Shown here piece by piece: positions 11,311 to 22,400 of a stretch of 64,000 nucleotides of DNA. The stretch is from Spinacia oleracea. Lineage: Eukaryota; Streptophyta; Magnoliopsida; Caryophyllales; Amaranthaceae. The stretch lies in the NCBI RefSeq assembly GCF_020520425.1, contig NC_079487.1, forward strand, positions 127,804,385-127,868,384, given 5' to 3'. Position numbers and translations under genes: made by a program. The notes under the pieces were generated by a model, which saw only the letters and a program-made list of their open reading frames with translations, was not told the DNA's origin and did not search any database. Position 1 is the first letter of the stretch. Each line of letters opens with the position of its first letter.

Positions 11311-11920
11311 AAGAATTTTGGGTTTTTTTCAAAAACTTATGTCGTTAATTAATTTTTTGGGGGTTTAATTAATATAATTAAGTGTTAATATTAGGATTAG
11401 TAATTTTTTTGATTTAATTAATATAATTAAGTGTTAATATTAGGATTATTAGAGAAAATAGTTGAGTAAGGGTAAAAAAGTAAATTCACGCTAACGGAAA
11501 AGTTAACGGAATGGACGGAAAATGGTCATTAGTGGCATTTTGTGTTATTTTATAAAACGTCGGGGATATTTGGTACATTCTGAAAACATTAGGGGTATTT
11601 GGTGCATTAACGCAAACTTCGAGGTCATTTCATGAAAAATCCGATAAAAATAACACATAAATAGATTCTAAGAAAATGGTGGAACATTGTGTACTCTATT
11701 TCTCTAACCGAAACCAGCCTTTACGACCACACAGGGATCCAACCACTACTATTAAAGTGATTATAGTACTTCCTATATATAATTGGGGTGAGAAAAGGAG
11801 CTACTAAAGTTTTTTTCCAATTATTATTGGTAAATACGGAGTACTTTAAAACCACATTTAATTTAACGGATAATGTTTCAATGAAAAATGAAGACGACAA
11901 AAGTATAGGGCTAGCTATTT

Positions 11921-12720
11921 TATTTTTTATTTTTTATAAAGGAAATGTACATTAGGATAGTCTTCTCTTATGACTATATTTTAACTTTTCTAAGGAAATA
12001 AAATAAGAAAATGCATTGTCTATAAAAGGATCAATATCTAGGTGACTTGTAATGTGATGACCAATGGATGTTATGTAATCAGCAGTACGATTAGCTTCTC
12101 GATATACATGTCTCGAATAATGGTTGTCGAAATTATAGAGCAGTTGTTTTATGTCGTCCATAAGAAGATGTAGTTTCAATGGACAATGAGCTCGTTGTTG
12201 ATGGCCTTGTTAGGCAAATTAATTCAATACATTTTTTGGATTAGAGTCTAAAATATAAATAAGCTATGTAATGTAGCTTATAGGTTGTTTTTGTTGTTCT
12301 TTCTAGTAAGGGGAGCCTTCCTAGAAGGGTTGTCTCACTAGTTAGGAAGATTGCTCGTTGTTTTGTTGTATTCTGCTGGTTTTCAGCTTTTGTTATGATT
12401 GAAATAAAATGAAATTTATCACACAAAAAAAAAAAAAAATGAACTCGTTGCAAAATCTTAATTATAAGTAAACTATCCCCCTCAATGAAAATATGTCGAA
12501 TATTATTTTTCATTGTCAATAATAAGTCACTGCGAAGGGCAATAACTTCTGCAAGAAAAGGGGGTTAACCTCCAGATTGAAAGACCGACTAGCAATATTG
12601 TTTTCCAGATGTTCCCTAATTACGACGACACCTGTTGCACCTGAGTTATGGCGAATAGAGCCATCAAATTTAAGTTTGAGGGTGCCAGGGGCATGTGACA
12701 TCTAAGAAACTTGGATAGAA
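11921..12720 (-). mobile_element. LINE relic: RNase H-like end of an L1-type element
   Basis: Two minus-strand stretches belong to the RNase H-like domain found at the end of many plant LINE polyproteins. The N-terminal part is KLKFDGSIRHNSGATGVVV (about 12615-12680, with the first catalytic Asp in DGS). The C-terminal part is HVYREANRTADYITS (about 12050-12110, with the last acidic residue in TAD), then an AFSYFISLEKL tail. T-rich sequence on the left suits an element inserted in minus orientation. The copy is 5'-truncated, and the domain is split by an insertion (12198-12437) and carries frame breaks. Duplicated copy 2 lacks it (near 32285). Confidence 0.6.
12198..12437 (+). mobile_element. 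5'-truncated retroposon with poly(A) inside the LINE relic
   Basis: The insert ends GAAATTTATCACAC followed by about 17 A. It is flanked by near-identical target duplications AATGAGCTCGTTG (12185-12197) and AATGAACTCGTTG (12438-12450). It lies in the opposite orientation to the host LINE relic and separates its two RNase H parts. This is the signature of target-primed reverse transcription; the parent family cannot be told from 240 bases. Confidence 0.7.
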
Positions 12721-13291
12721 CGATATGAACTTTTAGGAGCTTTTTTTTTACTGAACGTGATTCCAAAGAGTCGAAACAAGTGCGAGTGTTCCATTCATTA
12801 ATTTTGTTTAAAAGCTCTAGTATAGAGTCCTATAGCAGAGAATAAAGTGTGTTTAAAAATAACTGTATTTCTAATTTTCTAGATGCTTCAAAAGGAAGTA
12901 ATTATTTTCTTAATTAGGAGACTGGCATTATTTCACATATTTCGGAATAAAGAAAAAATAGAAGTTTCTTAAAGGTGAGTACCTAGCCAACGGATACTTG
13001 TAGCAAAATGATGCGTGATTTCCCATCATAGTAGAATGTCTAAGCTACGAGGGAACAATGAGTACTCCGTATAAAACTATAAAAGGTACCTCAAAGAAAC
13101 TAAAGTCTATGATGAATTCTTTGTTTATTTGAAGTCAATGTAATATTCCCGTAAGACTCGGTTGCAAAAGTAATTTAATAGTCGGCCACACCAATAGCTT
13201 GCACCTCTACGCAGGCACTCCAACGCCGAAGTCCATCTCCGACGTGGGCTCAAGTATAGATTTAATAGGAGAGAAAATGTCTTTGAAAAAA

Positions 13292-14328
13292 GGTAAATTT
13301 GCTCAAAATAATCTTTTATAACCCATTTTTGCGAGAAACAACATTTTAAAAAAAAAATTGCGAAAAGAGACCTTAAACTAAAAAAAAAAACTTGCGAGAG
13401 ACAACCTTTTATGTCTTTTCCGGCGTTGACTACTCGTTCCGACATTGACTTTTCCGGTTTTGCTAACCTCACCCTTTTCTTCTTAAAATCAAAAAGGCAA
13501 ATTTGCCAAAAACAACCTTTTATAACTTTTTTTTTTACGAGCAACAACCTTTTAAAAAAAAAATTGCGAAAAAGAACCTTAAACTAAAAAAACTTGCGAG
13601 AGACAACCATTTTGGGTTTTCTGGCGTTGACCACTAATTCTCGTCCTTGACTTCCCATGTGCATGTCACATGTTTTCGTTTTTCCTTATTTACACTCATT
13701 TCCCTCCATATTCTCTCATATAAAATTAATGTAGTTGATTAAAACCTAAAATAATGAATTACAATTGATTAATAGTATACTTAGATATCTCCTTATTTCG
13801 AAACCCTTACCTTTAAAAACTTTATGCATATAGTAGAGATAATTCTCAAGTTAATTGTCTCGCCGCAACACAAAAATACATTTCTTCGCATTTTACATAT
13901 AACCTCCGCTTTTGAGAAAAAAAAATACCTAATTTCACCACCCTTTTCCAATCAAATTAACAATATTCTTGATGTTTGTAGTAGAGTAACGTGAAAAACC
14001 TTAATTCCGAAAATTAGTGGTCAACATCAAAGACGAAAATTAGTGGTCAACGCCAGAAACCCAAAATGGTTGTCTCTCGCAAGTTTTTTTAGTTTAAGGT
14101 TTTTTTTTCGCAATTTTTTTTTAAAAGGTTGTTTTTGGCAAATTTGCCTTTTGGTTTCAAGGGGAAAAGGGTAAGGTTAGGAAAAGCGGCGAAGTCAATG
14201 CCGGAAAAGACAAAAAGGTTGTCTCTCGCAAGTTTTTTTTAGTTTAAGGTCCTTTTCGTAATTTTTTTTTAAAAAGGTTATTTCTCGCAAAAAATGTGTT
14301 ATAAAAGGTTGTTTTTGGCAAATTTGCC
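13292..14328. mobile_element. MULE-like element with long palindromic arms
   Basis: Ends are GGTAAATTTGCTC and GGCAAATTTGCC with a perfect 9-bp target duplication TTGAAAAAA (13283-13291 and 14329-14337). The arms are inverted copies of roughly 300 bases, and inside each arm the terminus GGCAAATTTGCC occurs a second time (13497 and 14143 regions), as if the end had been duplicated. No transposase or captured gene was recognised. The duplicated block at about 32595 shows the empty site. A shorter relative lies at 32995-33551. Confidence 0.8.
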
Positions 14329-14337
14329 TTGAAAAAA

Positions 14338-15357
14338 TGAACATTTTGTTAGATGAGTAAATGAGTTTGAAAAAAAATGGCACCAATTGCAATTTTTGTT
14401 ACGTTTTTCTAAGGTTTTCAACTTTTTATCATACAAATTAATTAGAAAAGTTTTGTTAATAAATAAGAAAAAAATTTGAGAGTCTTATTATACCCTTGGA
14501 TATTTAAGTCTAAAGAAATAAAAATTGATATTAGGACTCAACATTGGAGAAACAATGATCTAGTAAGTATAAGTTGGTAAGTATGAGTAGTGTAGTTGAT
14601 TAGAAATACACACTAATGAGTTCATAATAGGTAGGAAATGTTACGAAATAAAGCAATTAGAACAACTTATCTCAATATTGAAATTGATGAACAAAATAAT
14701 TATCCCGGTCGTCGTGGACAACAAATGTTCTAAAAGACAATTCCGCGTTACTCCGGTGCAGCAAAACGTTTGCGGTTGTCCTCCAGGATTAACATGACAT
14801 TAAAGTTTGCGTGCACTCACAAAACTCGAGAGGAGACCAAATATTTTTTTTCTTTTTTTTGAAAGGGAAGATACACGAAAACTAGGAAAGTCTTCTCTCA
14901 AGAATGTAGCCTAACTTATCTAAAGAAATAAAATAAGAAAATTTGTTGTCTACGTAAGGGTCAATATCTTGGTGTGTCTGAACTTGGTTACCTAAGGAGG
15001 CAACATAATAAGTCGCACGATTGGCTTCATGGAGACTAAATATTGCCCTAAAACAAAAGATAATTTTCTGAAAAGATGAATGTGTTTTTATGTTTTGTCA
15101 AAATGTACTTTATGAAAAACGGATGGGGAGGTAATATATTGTGGGTTAAGGAATTAAAACAACTATAAATGGCTAAGTAATTAAAACGGAATTAAGCAAA
15201 ACGACTGACTTTTAAAAAAAAAGTCCCCACAAGCCCACCCCAAGTCCTAAGGCCGACCCAGCAGCCCAGCAGGCGTGCGCCCGCACATGACCCCTCTTCT
15301 CACTCCCTAAACTAAATAATTTTTTCAATCCCCAATATATAAACCAAGGAAAAGTAT
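14338..15357. other. intergenic, with one more LINE relic
   Basis: At about 14868-15040 the minus strand encodes HQDIDPYVDNKFSYFISLDK, the same LINE RNase H tail as at 11952-12100 (HLDIDPFIDNAFSYFISL). It is a separate, short, degraded copy. The remainder shows no gene or defined repeat. Confidence 0.5.
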
Positions 15358-15917
15358 TGAGGATAACGTAGTTATCCTAGATGATATAATAATATAATAT
15401 CGTATGTGGTAGAGGTATGTCATATCTTAGATATATGATATAACATAGAAGTCTATGTGACTTAGAAATGCCCACGAATATAACAACACAACATACCAAT
15501 ATATTTTACCCTCAATAATATTTTATCATGGTATCAAGAACAAGTTGAGATCTTGAGATTGTTTATAAAAGTTTTCCCCTGTTGGTGGGTTGAGAAATTA
15601 GACCCACGTACAGGTGAAATTTACAAGTCTTTAAGAGTTTTTCGTCTTCCGTTGTGCAAGATGGTACACATTGCTATTGATAAATTATGGTGATTACGGT
15701 TGTGAGTTGTTCTCCTTCCCTCGCAATAGTTTTTTTCTTTAGAAAAAATATAAATAAAAATTATTTCTTTTGTCTTTAATGGCTTTGCTGAATAGCTTTT
15801 CATGACATGAATATTATGGCATTTGATCGATGGTAGTGATTAGAGGTCTTGCAGAGCTCATGCAGTCATCAGTCATGTGAGAACCTTTGATGATTAATTA
15901 CTTTGGATGATGTTTCG

Positions 15918-16378
15918 GCTCTTCTTGTGTCGTGAGATAGGGTTATTTGGTTCTCCTTGTGCCGTGAGATAGGGTTAATTTGGTTCTCCTTGTACAGTGA
16001 GATAAAGTTTATATTGTTGTTTTTTTCACTCGTACGAAACGACATGACTCATTGAAAGGATAATAACGACATGACTCCTTGACATAAAAAGACAGACATA
16101 TGACATTTTTCCCTGTATGAAACGACATGACTTATTGAAATGACATTAACGACAAAACTCCTTGACACGACTAGACATACATATGCCATTTTTTTCTTTT
16201 ACGAAATGATATGACTACTTGAAACGGCAGTAACGACATGACTCATTGACACGACAAGACAGGCATATGACATTTTTTCCTAGTGCGAAACGATATGACT
16301 CCTTGAAATGACTTCTTGAAACGACAATAACGACAGAACTACTTGACACGACAAGACAAACATATGACATACTTCCTT
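15918..16378. repeat. two adjacent minisatellites (33-bp and 84-bp units)
   Basis: At 15918-16010 a unit of about 33 bases containing CTCCTTGTGCCGTGAGATAG occurs three times. At 16036-16378 a unit of about 84 bases starting GAAACGACATGACT and ending near CATATGACATTTTTT occurs four times, the last with a short internal duplication. Both lie inside the TRIM-like element. Confidence 0.75.
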
Positions 16379-16620
16379 CGTTCCTTAAATATCGCACCAT
16401 TTGGTTTTTTTGCACTATTCACACTACGACTTTGACCATTTTTGTGATCAATAGGTAAGAAAATTGTAGTCATGTGGGGTCATTGTAGATTCGTATCCAT
16501 ATATATTTTCTAAATATCAATTTTTTTTTTTATAATTTTTACTTACACATAATTTGAGATATTAAGAGTCTGATTAATGAAGTATTATTTTATTTCTCCA
16601 ATCGCACCGTTTGTGAAACT
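16372..16620. mobile_element. partial Stowaway-type MITE
   Basis: The left end CTTCCTTCGTTCCTTAAATA with the subterminal word ATCGCACCAT matches the elements at 8372 and 31862. The right end is degraded and not a clean inverted copy, so the right limit is approximate. Confidence 0.45.
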
Positions 16621-16940
16621 GTGGTCCCAATTGCGATAGGGTATTGAGAATAACGTAGTTATCTAAATGATATAATATCGTATGTCGTAGAGTTGTGTTA
16701 TATCTTAGCTATATGATATAAGATAGAAATTTAAATGAATTAGAAAACCTACGAAACGTAGAATATCTAATTTATATTATAAATAGAGGCGTATGCGAAC
16801 AAACACAACAACAGAAAACAACAATCTATTTCCCATTCAATAATATTTTAACAAAAACATTGGTATTCTGTGGGACAAACAGACAATTTTGCACTTTTCG
16901 CTTTTACCCTCTTTTTTTAAGGAAAATTTGGTAATATTAA

Positions 16941-17317
16941 GGAAATTTTGTGAAACACTACCTTTAAGTTTGGTGGTTTTGTGAATTGCTACCTTATAAA
17001 AACTTTTTTTAATTTAACTACCTTATAAGTTTGGTTTGTTTGACTAACACTACCATTTGACGTTTTTCGTTAATGTTTTTCGTCGTGTATTTCTTCTATT
17101 CTTTTAAATATCTCTGTTCATTTGTCATTTTGTGCATTTGCCATATTAAATAACCGTTGTAGTGGAGTCCAAAGACGTAAAACATTAACAAAAAAGGGCA
17201 AATGGTAGTGTTAGTCAAACAAACCAAACTTATAAGGTAGTAAAATATAATTTCCTTTTTAAAAGGTAGCAATTCACAAAACCACCAAACTTAAAGGTAG
17301 TGTTTCACCAAATTTCC
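16941..17317. mobile_element. MULE-type MITE
   Basis: Inverted termini GGAAATTTTGTGAAACACTA and TAGTGTTTCACCAAATTTCC extend over about 110 bases per arm. A perfect 9-bp target duplication TAATATTAA is at 16932-16940 and 17318-17326. It is 377 bases, with no coding content. Confidence 0.85.
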
Positions 17318-17326
17318 TAATATTAA

Positions 17327-17920
17327 TCCAAATTTTAACCGACTTTATTTTATTAATCCCATATACGACATATTTTTTAATAATCCCACATTTACTACGT
17401 GGCAGTACTCTCTCGATATAATCCGTCATCACCATCAATTCATCACCATTTCATTGACTTTTTCACCGGTTACCGGTCACTTAAGCCCAACAAAAGTCGT
17501 TGGTTAATAAATGTGTGATTATTAAAAATATGTCGTAGTTGGAATTGATTAAAAAAAAATCGATCAAAGGTTGGATTTAATATTACCAAACTTTTTTTTT
17601 TTATTCTTTACAACTAGAACTTTCAACAGGGGATATATCAACTTCAGATGCCCATCATTATACTAGCCAAAAACATTTCTACGTATTCGTTATTATTATT
17701 GAGTGGGTACTTAATTTAGCGATCGATTTAAAAGGAGTCCTTGATGGTTTTTAGTATGGGTTTAGCGTAGCCCCTGAAGAAGTAAAGACGATGTGATGAA
17801 CATTCTATATTAAATCATACGAACGAAATCACCTTTGCCTCTTCGCGACTACTAGATCAATTTGACAAGCTTCCACGCATAATAGATTTTTACTTGTAGC
17901 TAACTAATATAAAATGATAT
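17327..17920. other. intergenic, no gene seen
   Basis: AT-rich DNA without recognised coding sequence or repeat termini. Confidence 0.35.
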
Positions 17921-17933
17921 AATTATAATAATT

Positions 17934-18130
17934 ACCAATTGAGGTTGGCATGAGTGGTTAAGGATTTATTGCTCCTTAACCAAGGTCTCGGGTTCGAGCC
18001 TTGGGAATGGAAAAAATCTCAATTGGGAGGGATGCTGCCTATCGAGGTACCCATACAAACTCCCGCGAGAGATTAATCCATTCGCCGAAGGCGGTGAAAA
18101 CTCCTCGTAATAGAAACAAAAAAGAAAAAA
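17934..18130 (+). mobile_element. tRNA-derived SINE, apparently full length
   Basis: The head has a pol III A box (GGCATGAGTGGTTAAGG) and B box (GGGTTCGAGCC) in tRNA spacing, followed by a tRNA-unrelated body and an A-rich tail. A 13-bp target duplication AATTATAATAATT is at 17921-17933 and 18131-18143. It is plausibly one of the SINE families described in Amaranthaceae; the exact family was not assigned. Confidence 0.85.
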
Positions 18131-18143
18131 AATTATAATAATT

Positions 18144-19169
18144 TAATTTCGAGCCGGTTGTACGTTGAACCGGTTGTCAGAATGGCATGTACTATTGTAC
18201 TCATGTAGTCATGTACAACGGTTGGAACAAAGACCAACTCAGTTCATGTGATAATAAAATTAAGAAAAATAATTAATAATTATAAATAAATAACATAGAG
18301 ATAATGCGATTCATTAACAATGCATTAATTACGTCTACAGGTATAAGAGATGTAAGTTTATTGGTCTTGATTCTTGAAGAACATATATTACACAATATAA
18401 CTAGGTTATGATCTAAAGGTTCTTTTGGTAGTCGGACATAAATTAATGATGTCAATGTAAATGAATTTGTATGTAAATTTGTAAGGAAAATCAATATTCA
18501 TTCTCATGGTAATGATAGTACATTCAAAATTATCTCTTTTGCTTTATAAATATTCATTACTATCCATTACCGGCCATTTGATGAGTGGTATTAGGTGGGG
18601 ATGCAAATTTATAAAGAAAAACACCAAGTTTGAGGCAAATTTCATTGCCATGGGCATTATGATTTTATTTTCTTACCAAACAACACATAGGTTTATTCTC
18701 ATTCCCACAATTTATTACCGACTCTCAATTAGAACGTAAACAGATGCGAAGCCCGAATAATAAGCCCAAACAGCGAGATCCCTATGTGGGTTGTTCGAAG
18801 AGGAACTTAACCGATCCAAAGGGCATATTCTAAGCATTCCAAGTATGTTATAAAAAAAATAAAAAAATAAAAAGTTTTCTTGAGCACGAAAATTCTGTTG
18901 GCTCTATATTTTAAGTAGACTTCTTTTTATACACTTCGTATGTTCTTTCTATATTTAAATCAATCATGTAGATGTAAGACTTTGCTACTTCTTCCTCCAT
19001 AAGATCCATTTTGTTTGACATATTGCATTGTTGATAGAGGACGTGGGGCTGATTGGGAAGAATATCCTCATTATCCTGTTTTAATATCCTGATTTGTAAT
19101 ATTATTAGTCTTAAGAATAGTACGAAGTATATGATTATTGGACTAGCTAGTTATTCCATACTCTTTTAA
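18144..19169. other. intergenic, no gene seen
   Basis: No gene recognised. The frames at 18273-18739 on both strands overlap one another, lack family motifs and are treated as chance. Confidence 0.35.
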
Positions 19170-19591
19170 CTCCTTCCGTCCTTAAAAGATTGTCACATAT
19201 TTTTTGTTGGATGTCCAAATTTATTTACCCCATATCTTATTTAGTATTATCTCCGTTTCATAAAGATCTTTACAGTTACTATTTCAACAAAAATATTAAA
19301 ATAAAAGTAGAAAAGTTGGTTGAATATAATAAAATATGGATCAAGTAAGAGAAATGTGTAAAAAGTTGGTGGGTGTAAGAAAAAAATGAATAAAGTAAGC
19401 TAAAGTGAGTGGAAATTTGTAAAACAGAAAGTGTAAAGATCATTTTAAAACGGATGTAGTAACTTTCCCACTTGCTCTCTCTCTATCTTTCTCTTCGTGA
19501 AGGACTCACCTTACCAATTCATGTGCACCTTTTACACCCTCAAATTAATAAAGTTAACTTGTGGTCGGCAATCTTTTAGGGACGGAAATAG
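19170..19591. mobile_element. Stowaway-type MITE (outer, interrupted)
   Basis: Outer termini CTCCTTCCGTCCTTAAAAGA and TCTTTTAGGGACGGAAATAG are inverted counterparts. The element is split by a second MITE at 19250-19459. TA flanks the right end; the left flank has changed to AA. Confidence 0.7.
19250..19459. mobile_element. Stowaway-type MITE (nested)
   Basis: Termini TCTCCGTTTCATAAAGATC and GATCATTTTAAAACGGATG are inverted and flanked by TA. It lies wholly inside the Stowaway at 19170-19591 and is therefore the younger of the two. Confidence 0.75.
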
Positions 19592-19896
19592 TATTAAATA
19601 GTATCAATCTCTTTATATTTAATTATTTAATACTATTTCCATCCACTTATCATCGGTTGATTTAAAGATGAAACTCAGACAGGCTTAAGACAATCTTTCC
19701 TCTAACATTGTGTTCGACATGACCCAGTGGAATTTATCAATTAGAACAGTTGCAGCGTTTGGAATATCACACTATTTAGATATTTTTAATTAGAATAACA
19801 CCAGTTTGTGCCCGTGTTAATGCACAAGACTTATGTAAAATTAAAATGCTATTAAAAGAATACATTGCATTAGTTAAAAATAATTACAAAGTACTA

Positions 19897-20152
19897 CTAC
19901 CTCCATTTCAGAAAGTTCTTTACGCTTTGGAAAATGTGTCCAAAGTATGAAAACTTTGACCGCAAATTTCCACTATTATATACATCAAAATATTACATGT
20001 AAGATCTTGTTAGATTGGTCTAGTTATTCATTTTGAGAATATTAACTTTCTATAATTTTTTTCCATACAAAATTGGATATATTATCGGTCAAACATTGCA
20101 CCGAAATCTGTACAAATAGTAAGTGTAAAAATCTTTTTGAAACGGAGGGAAT
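19897..20152. mobile_element. Stowaway-type MITE (sister of 46982-47233)
   Basis: The left end CTACCTCCATTTCAGAAAG and subterminal TTCTTTACGCTTTGGAAAAT are nearly identical to the copy at 46982-47233. The right end has AAATCTTTTTGAAACGGAGG inverted to the left. The left TA target is readable; the right one is altered. Confidence 0.75.
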
Positions 20153-21404
20153 GACAATAAACATCAAGTAGTTATGAAATTAATCAAGGACATAAACATT
20201 TACTCCGTACTGATAAATTATGTTTTCTCTATGTTAGATAAATAAATTGTTGTTATATGTCTAAGATAAAATGTCATGCTCTAATAATGACGTAACTTTT
20301 TTATAACGGTTGGTAAGTGATTGCTGAATTAAAGGTATTGTATGATTTTATGGATGTTAGCTAATTTTTATAAAAGAAATAATTTTTTTAATACTGATTG
20401 GTCAATTATGTTTATTTGTCATTTTACCTTCAAAATAAGATGTTTATGTTTTATTTGGTTATTTAATGTGAATTTCTTTAAAGTATTATGATTTATTATT
20501 AATAATGAGTTGACTATAAATAACTTAGTCTATATTTTATTGAATGAGTTTCCATAATTAATTTCTTTGTTTATATGATCTATAAATCAAGCTTCCATAT
20601 TGTTGATTAAATGCCTATAATAAATGTTTTGTTCTTTTAGTGTAGTCATTTTCTACATATTTTAAATCGATCTCTCGGTTTTTTTCCTCCTCTGAAATTC
20701 TAGATTTTCTTCAAGAACTATATGCATGTTATACTATCTACTTACTTACATGTTTCTCATACCAAATTATACAACTTCTTTAAATGGAAAAAGTTAAATT
20801 ATCAGTGTAGTGTGTAGTAATATTGGTAATACAACAATACTATTTTTTAAAAAGGAGATAAGGCTTTTGAATGTTATTTCATTCTATTTTTTATAATATA
20901 AGTTATAATGGTCTCATCAATGAGACAACGTGTAATTTTAATTTTTTATACACCTAGTTGAGTCTTGCTGATGATGACAAGCTTAATTTGATCTTGCTAG
21001 ATTGTTTTTCTCCTTTAAAAAAACAACAAAAGGGTTTGGATCGAGCTCATCCTATCCTACTTATGAGAAACCATTGCTCGACCAAACCACCAAAAACCCC
21101 TACCCAATAACTACAAAATTCTTCTCACCAACAACAAAAATCTACAAACTAACCCATAACCAACTCAACTGGCATCAACCTCCCCAATTGATGAAAATCG
21201 TCTCACCCCATCCATGACACAAATAACTACAAATTCTACAAATAGCATGAATTAAAAATCGGTGCGCGCCTAGTAATATTTGACAATACAACAATACTTT
21301 TTTTTTTTTTAAGGGAATAAGAAATTTGAATATTATTTTTTTTATTCTAGTTATATATATTTTTAAATACTCCCTGTAAGTTACTCTGTATAAAGTGTAT
21401 GGTT
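20153..21404. other. intergenic with a direct duplication
   Basis: A segment near 20812-20890 (AGTAATATTGGTAATACAAC onward) recurs at about 21270-21350 (AGTAATATTTGACAATACAAC). Each is followed by an AATACT, poly-T and ATAAG pattern. The intervening 400 bases (CCAAACCACCAAAAACCCC and so on) have no recognised gene. Confidence 0.4.
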
Positions 21405-21664
21405 TAGGCTCCAATCTATTGGACTTATTTTGACTGAACTTATATTATCTGAACTTATCTGAGTTTATCTGAACTTAACTGAACTTATCTGAATTTATTT
21501 TATCTGAATAAAAAATTATTTTGTCTGAAATAAACTTATTTGTGTGTGAAAATGTATGAAAAAAACTTATTTTTGTTCAACTTATATTATCTGAACTTAA
21601 CTTAATTTATCTGAACTTATTTTGTCTGAAATAAGTCAAAATAAGTAGAACAGAACAAAGCCTT
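21405..21664. mobile_element. MITE related to 6686-7322
   Basis: The left end TAGGCTCCAATCTATTGGAC and the right end CAGAACAAAGCCTTA are inverted. The body is made of repeated CTGAACTTAT words, an unexpanded counterpart of the pentamer-rich element at 6686. The target duplication is unclear. Confidence 0.5.
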
Positions 21665-22391
21665 AATATCATTTAACTAAATTTGTCTACTTTTAAAATT
21701 ATAGTAAGTTAGTCGATCGATCATAGAAAAAAAAGTGATGTTTTCTATATTTATTAGATTGATTGAAATTAACGACTTTGAAAACATGTATTAAATTTTT
21801 TAATCCATGTCTTTTTTTGTTATTCAAGTTTTCAATTTTAAAATTGAAAGATATTTATTTGATTTTATTTTTTCTTTTTGCAAAAAAATCATTACATTTC
21901 CTTAAATAACGGTGCATGAGGTATGGAGATTGAGATTTTGGAGCCCTCACATTTTCCACCAATCTGCTTTAATAATATAGATTTGCGCACATTTACTATA
22001 GAGTAGTTAGATTAATTAGCAAAAATCCAAATCAAAACTTAGTTTTATGGGTTTTTCTACATATTCTTCTTGTACAGAGTACGTGTTTAATTTCCTAGGT
22101 TGTATCTGTTGGTTTTAGAGTAGGTCTCCTATGACACTATTATACGTATAAGAGTTATGATGTGATATTATCAATAAAAATATATATAACTATATGATGA
22201 CAATATGTATCTATTTTATTGATTATAACTAATGAATTGAACATAATTATTGATCACATTGTTTAACTATTTGACCACAATATACACCTATTTTATAACG
22301 TGTATGTATTTGATTCAGAAGTATAACTATTTAGCAAAAATTGAAGTTGATTTGACACATATATAAGAAAGTCATGTATAAGTTTTTATGT
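21665..22391. other. intergenic, no gene seen
   Basis: AT-rich DNA with no recognised coding sequence or complete repeat. Confidence 0.35.
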
Positions 22392-22400
22392 TGTTTTAAA

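Larger units (their letters stand above)
10411..11643. mobile_element. Pack-MULE-like element 1
   Basis: Terminal inverted repeats of about 150 bases start CGGATTTTTCATGAAATG on the left and end CATTTCATGAAAAATCCG on the right. A perfect 9-bp target duplication, ATAAAAATA, is at 10402-10410 and 11644-11652; 9 bp is the usual size for Mutator-like elements. No transposase is present. The inside holds a GT47-like peptide on the minus strand and a purine-rich minisatellite. The duplicated block at 31700-31730 (ATCATAAATAAAGATAAAC) shows the site without the element, so insertion came after the duplication. The TIR family is shared with 22401-24016 and 24155-26689. Confidence 0.85.
7573..14345. 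repeat. segmental duplication, copy 1 (contains gene B)
   Basis: The block aligns with 26690-32610 piece by piece: gene B 3' flank with gene C 3' flank (both contain CAGGTGAACTGCCCCTCAT), both coding exons, the leader exon and TATA box, then 11653-11900 with 31720-32285, then 13010-13290 with 32290-32595. Breaks in the alignment are transposon insertions in one copy or the other. The left limit in copy 2 is the end of the element at 24155-26689, so the original extent is unknown. Confidence 0.8.
15358..16853 (+). mobile_element. small LTR element (TRIM-like) fossil
   Basis: Two related terminal repeats lie at 15358-15528 and 16645-16853. Both start TGAGGATAACG or TGAGAATAACG and end AATATTTTATCA or AATATTTTAACA. 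Directly after the first is TGGTATCAAGAA, matching the initiator-tRNA-Met primer binding site usual for plant Copia-type elements. The second repeat holds a TATAAATAGAGG box. The inside has no recognisable gag or pol; it carries minisatellites and a partial Stowaway MITE. The copy is broken and its repeats have diverged clearly, so it is not recent. Confidence 0.55.

Noticed and set aside
10870-11368. Ser-rich (minus) and Glu/Asp/Lys-rich (plus) open frames
   Set aside because: Both come from one purine-rich minisatellite inside a Pack-MULE-like element. Only the short GT47-like end has meaning.
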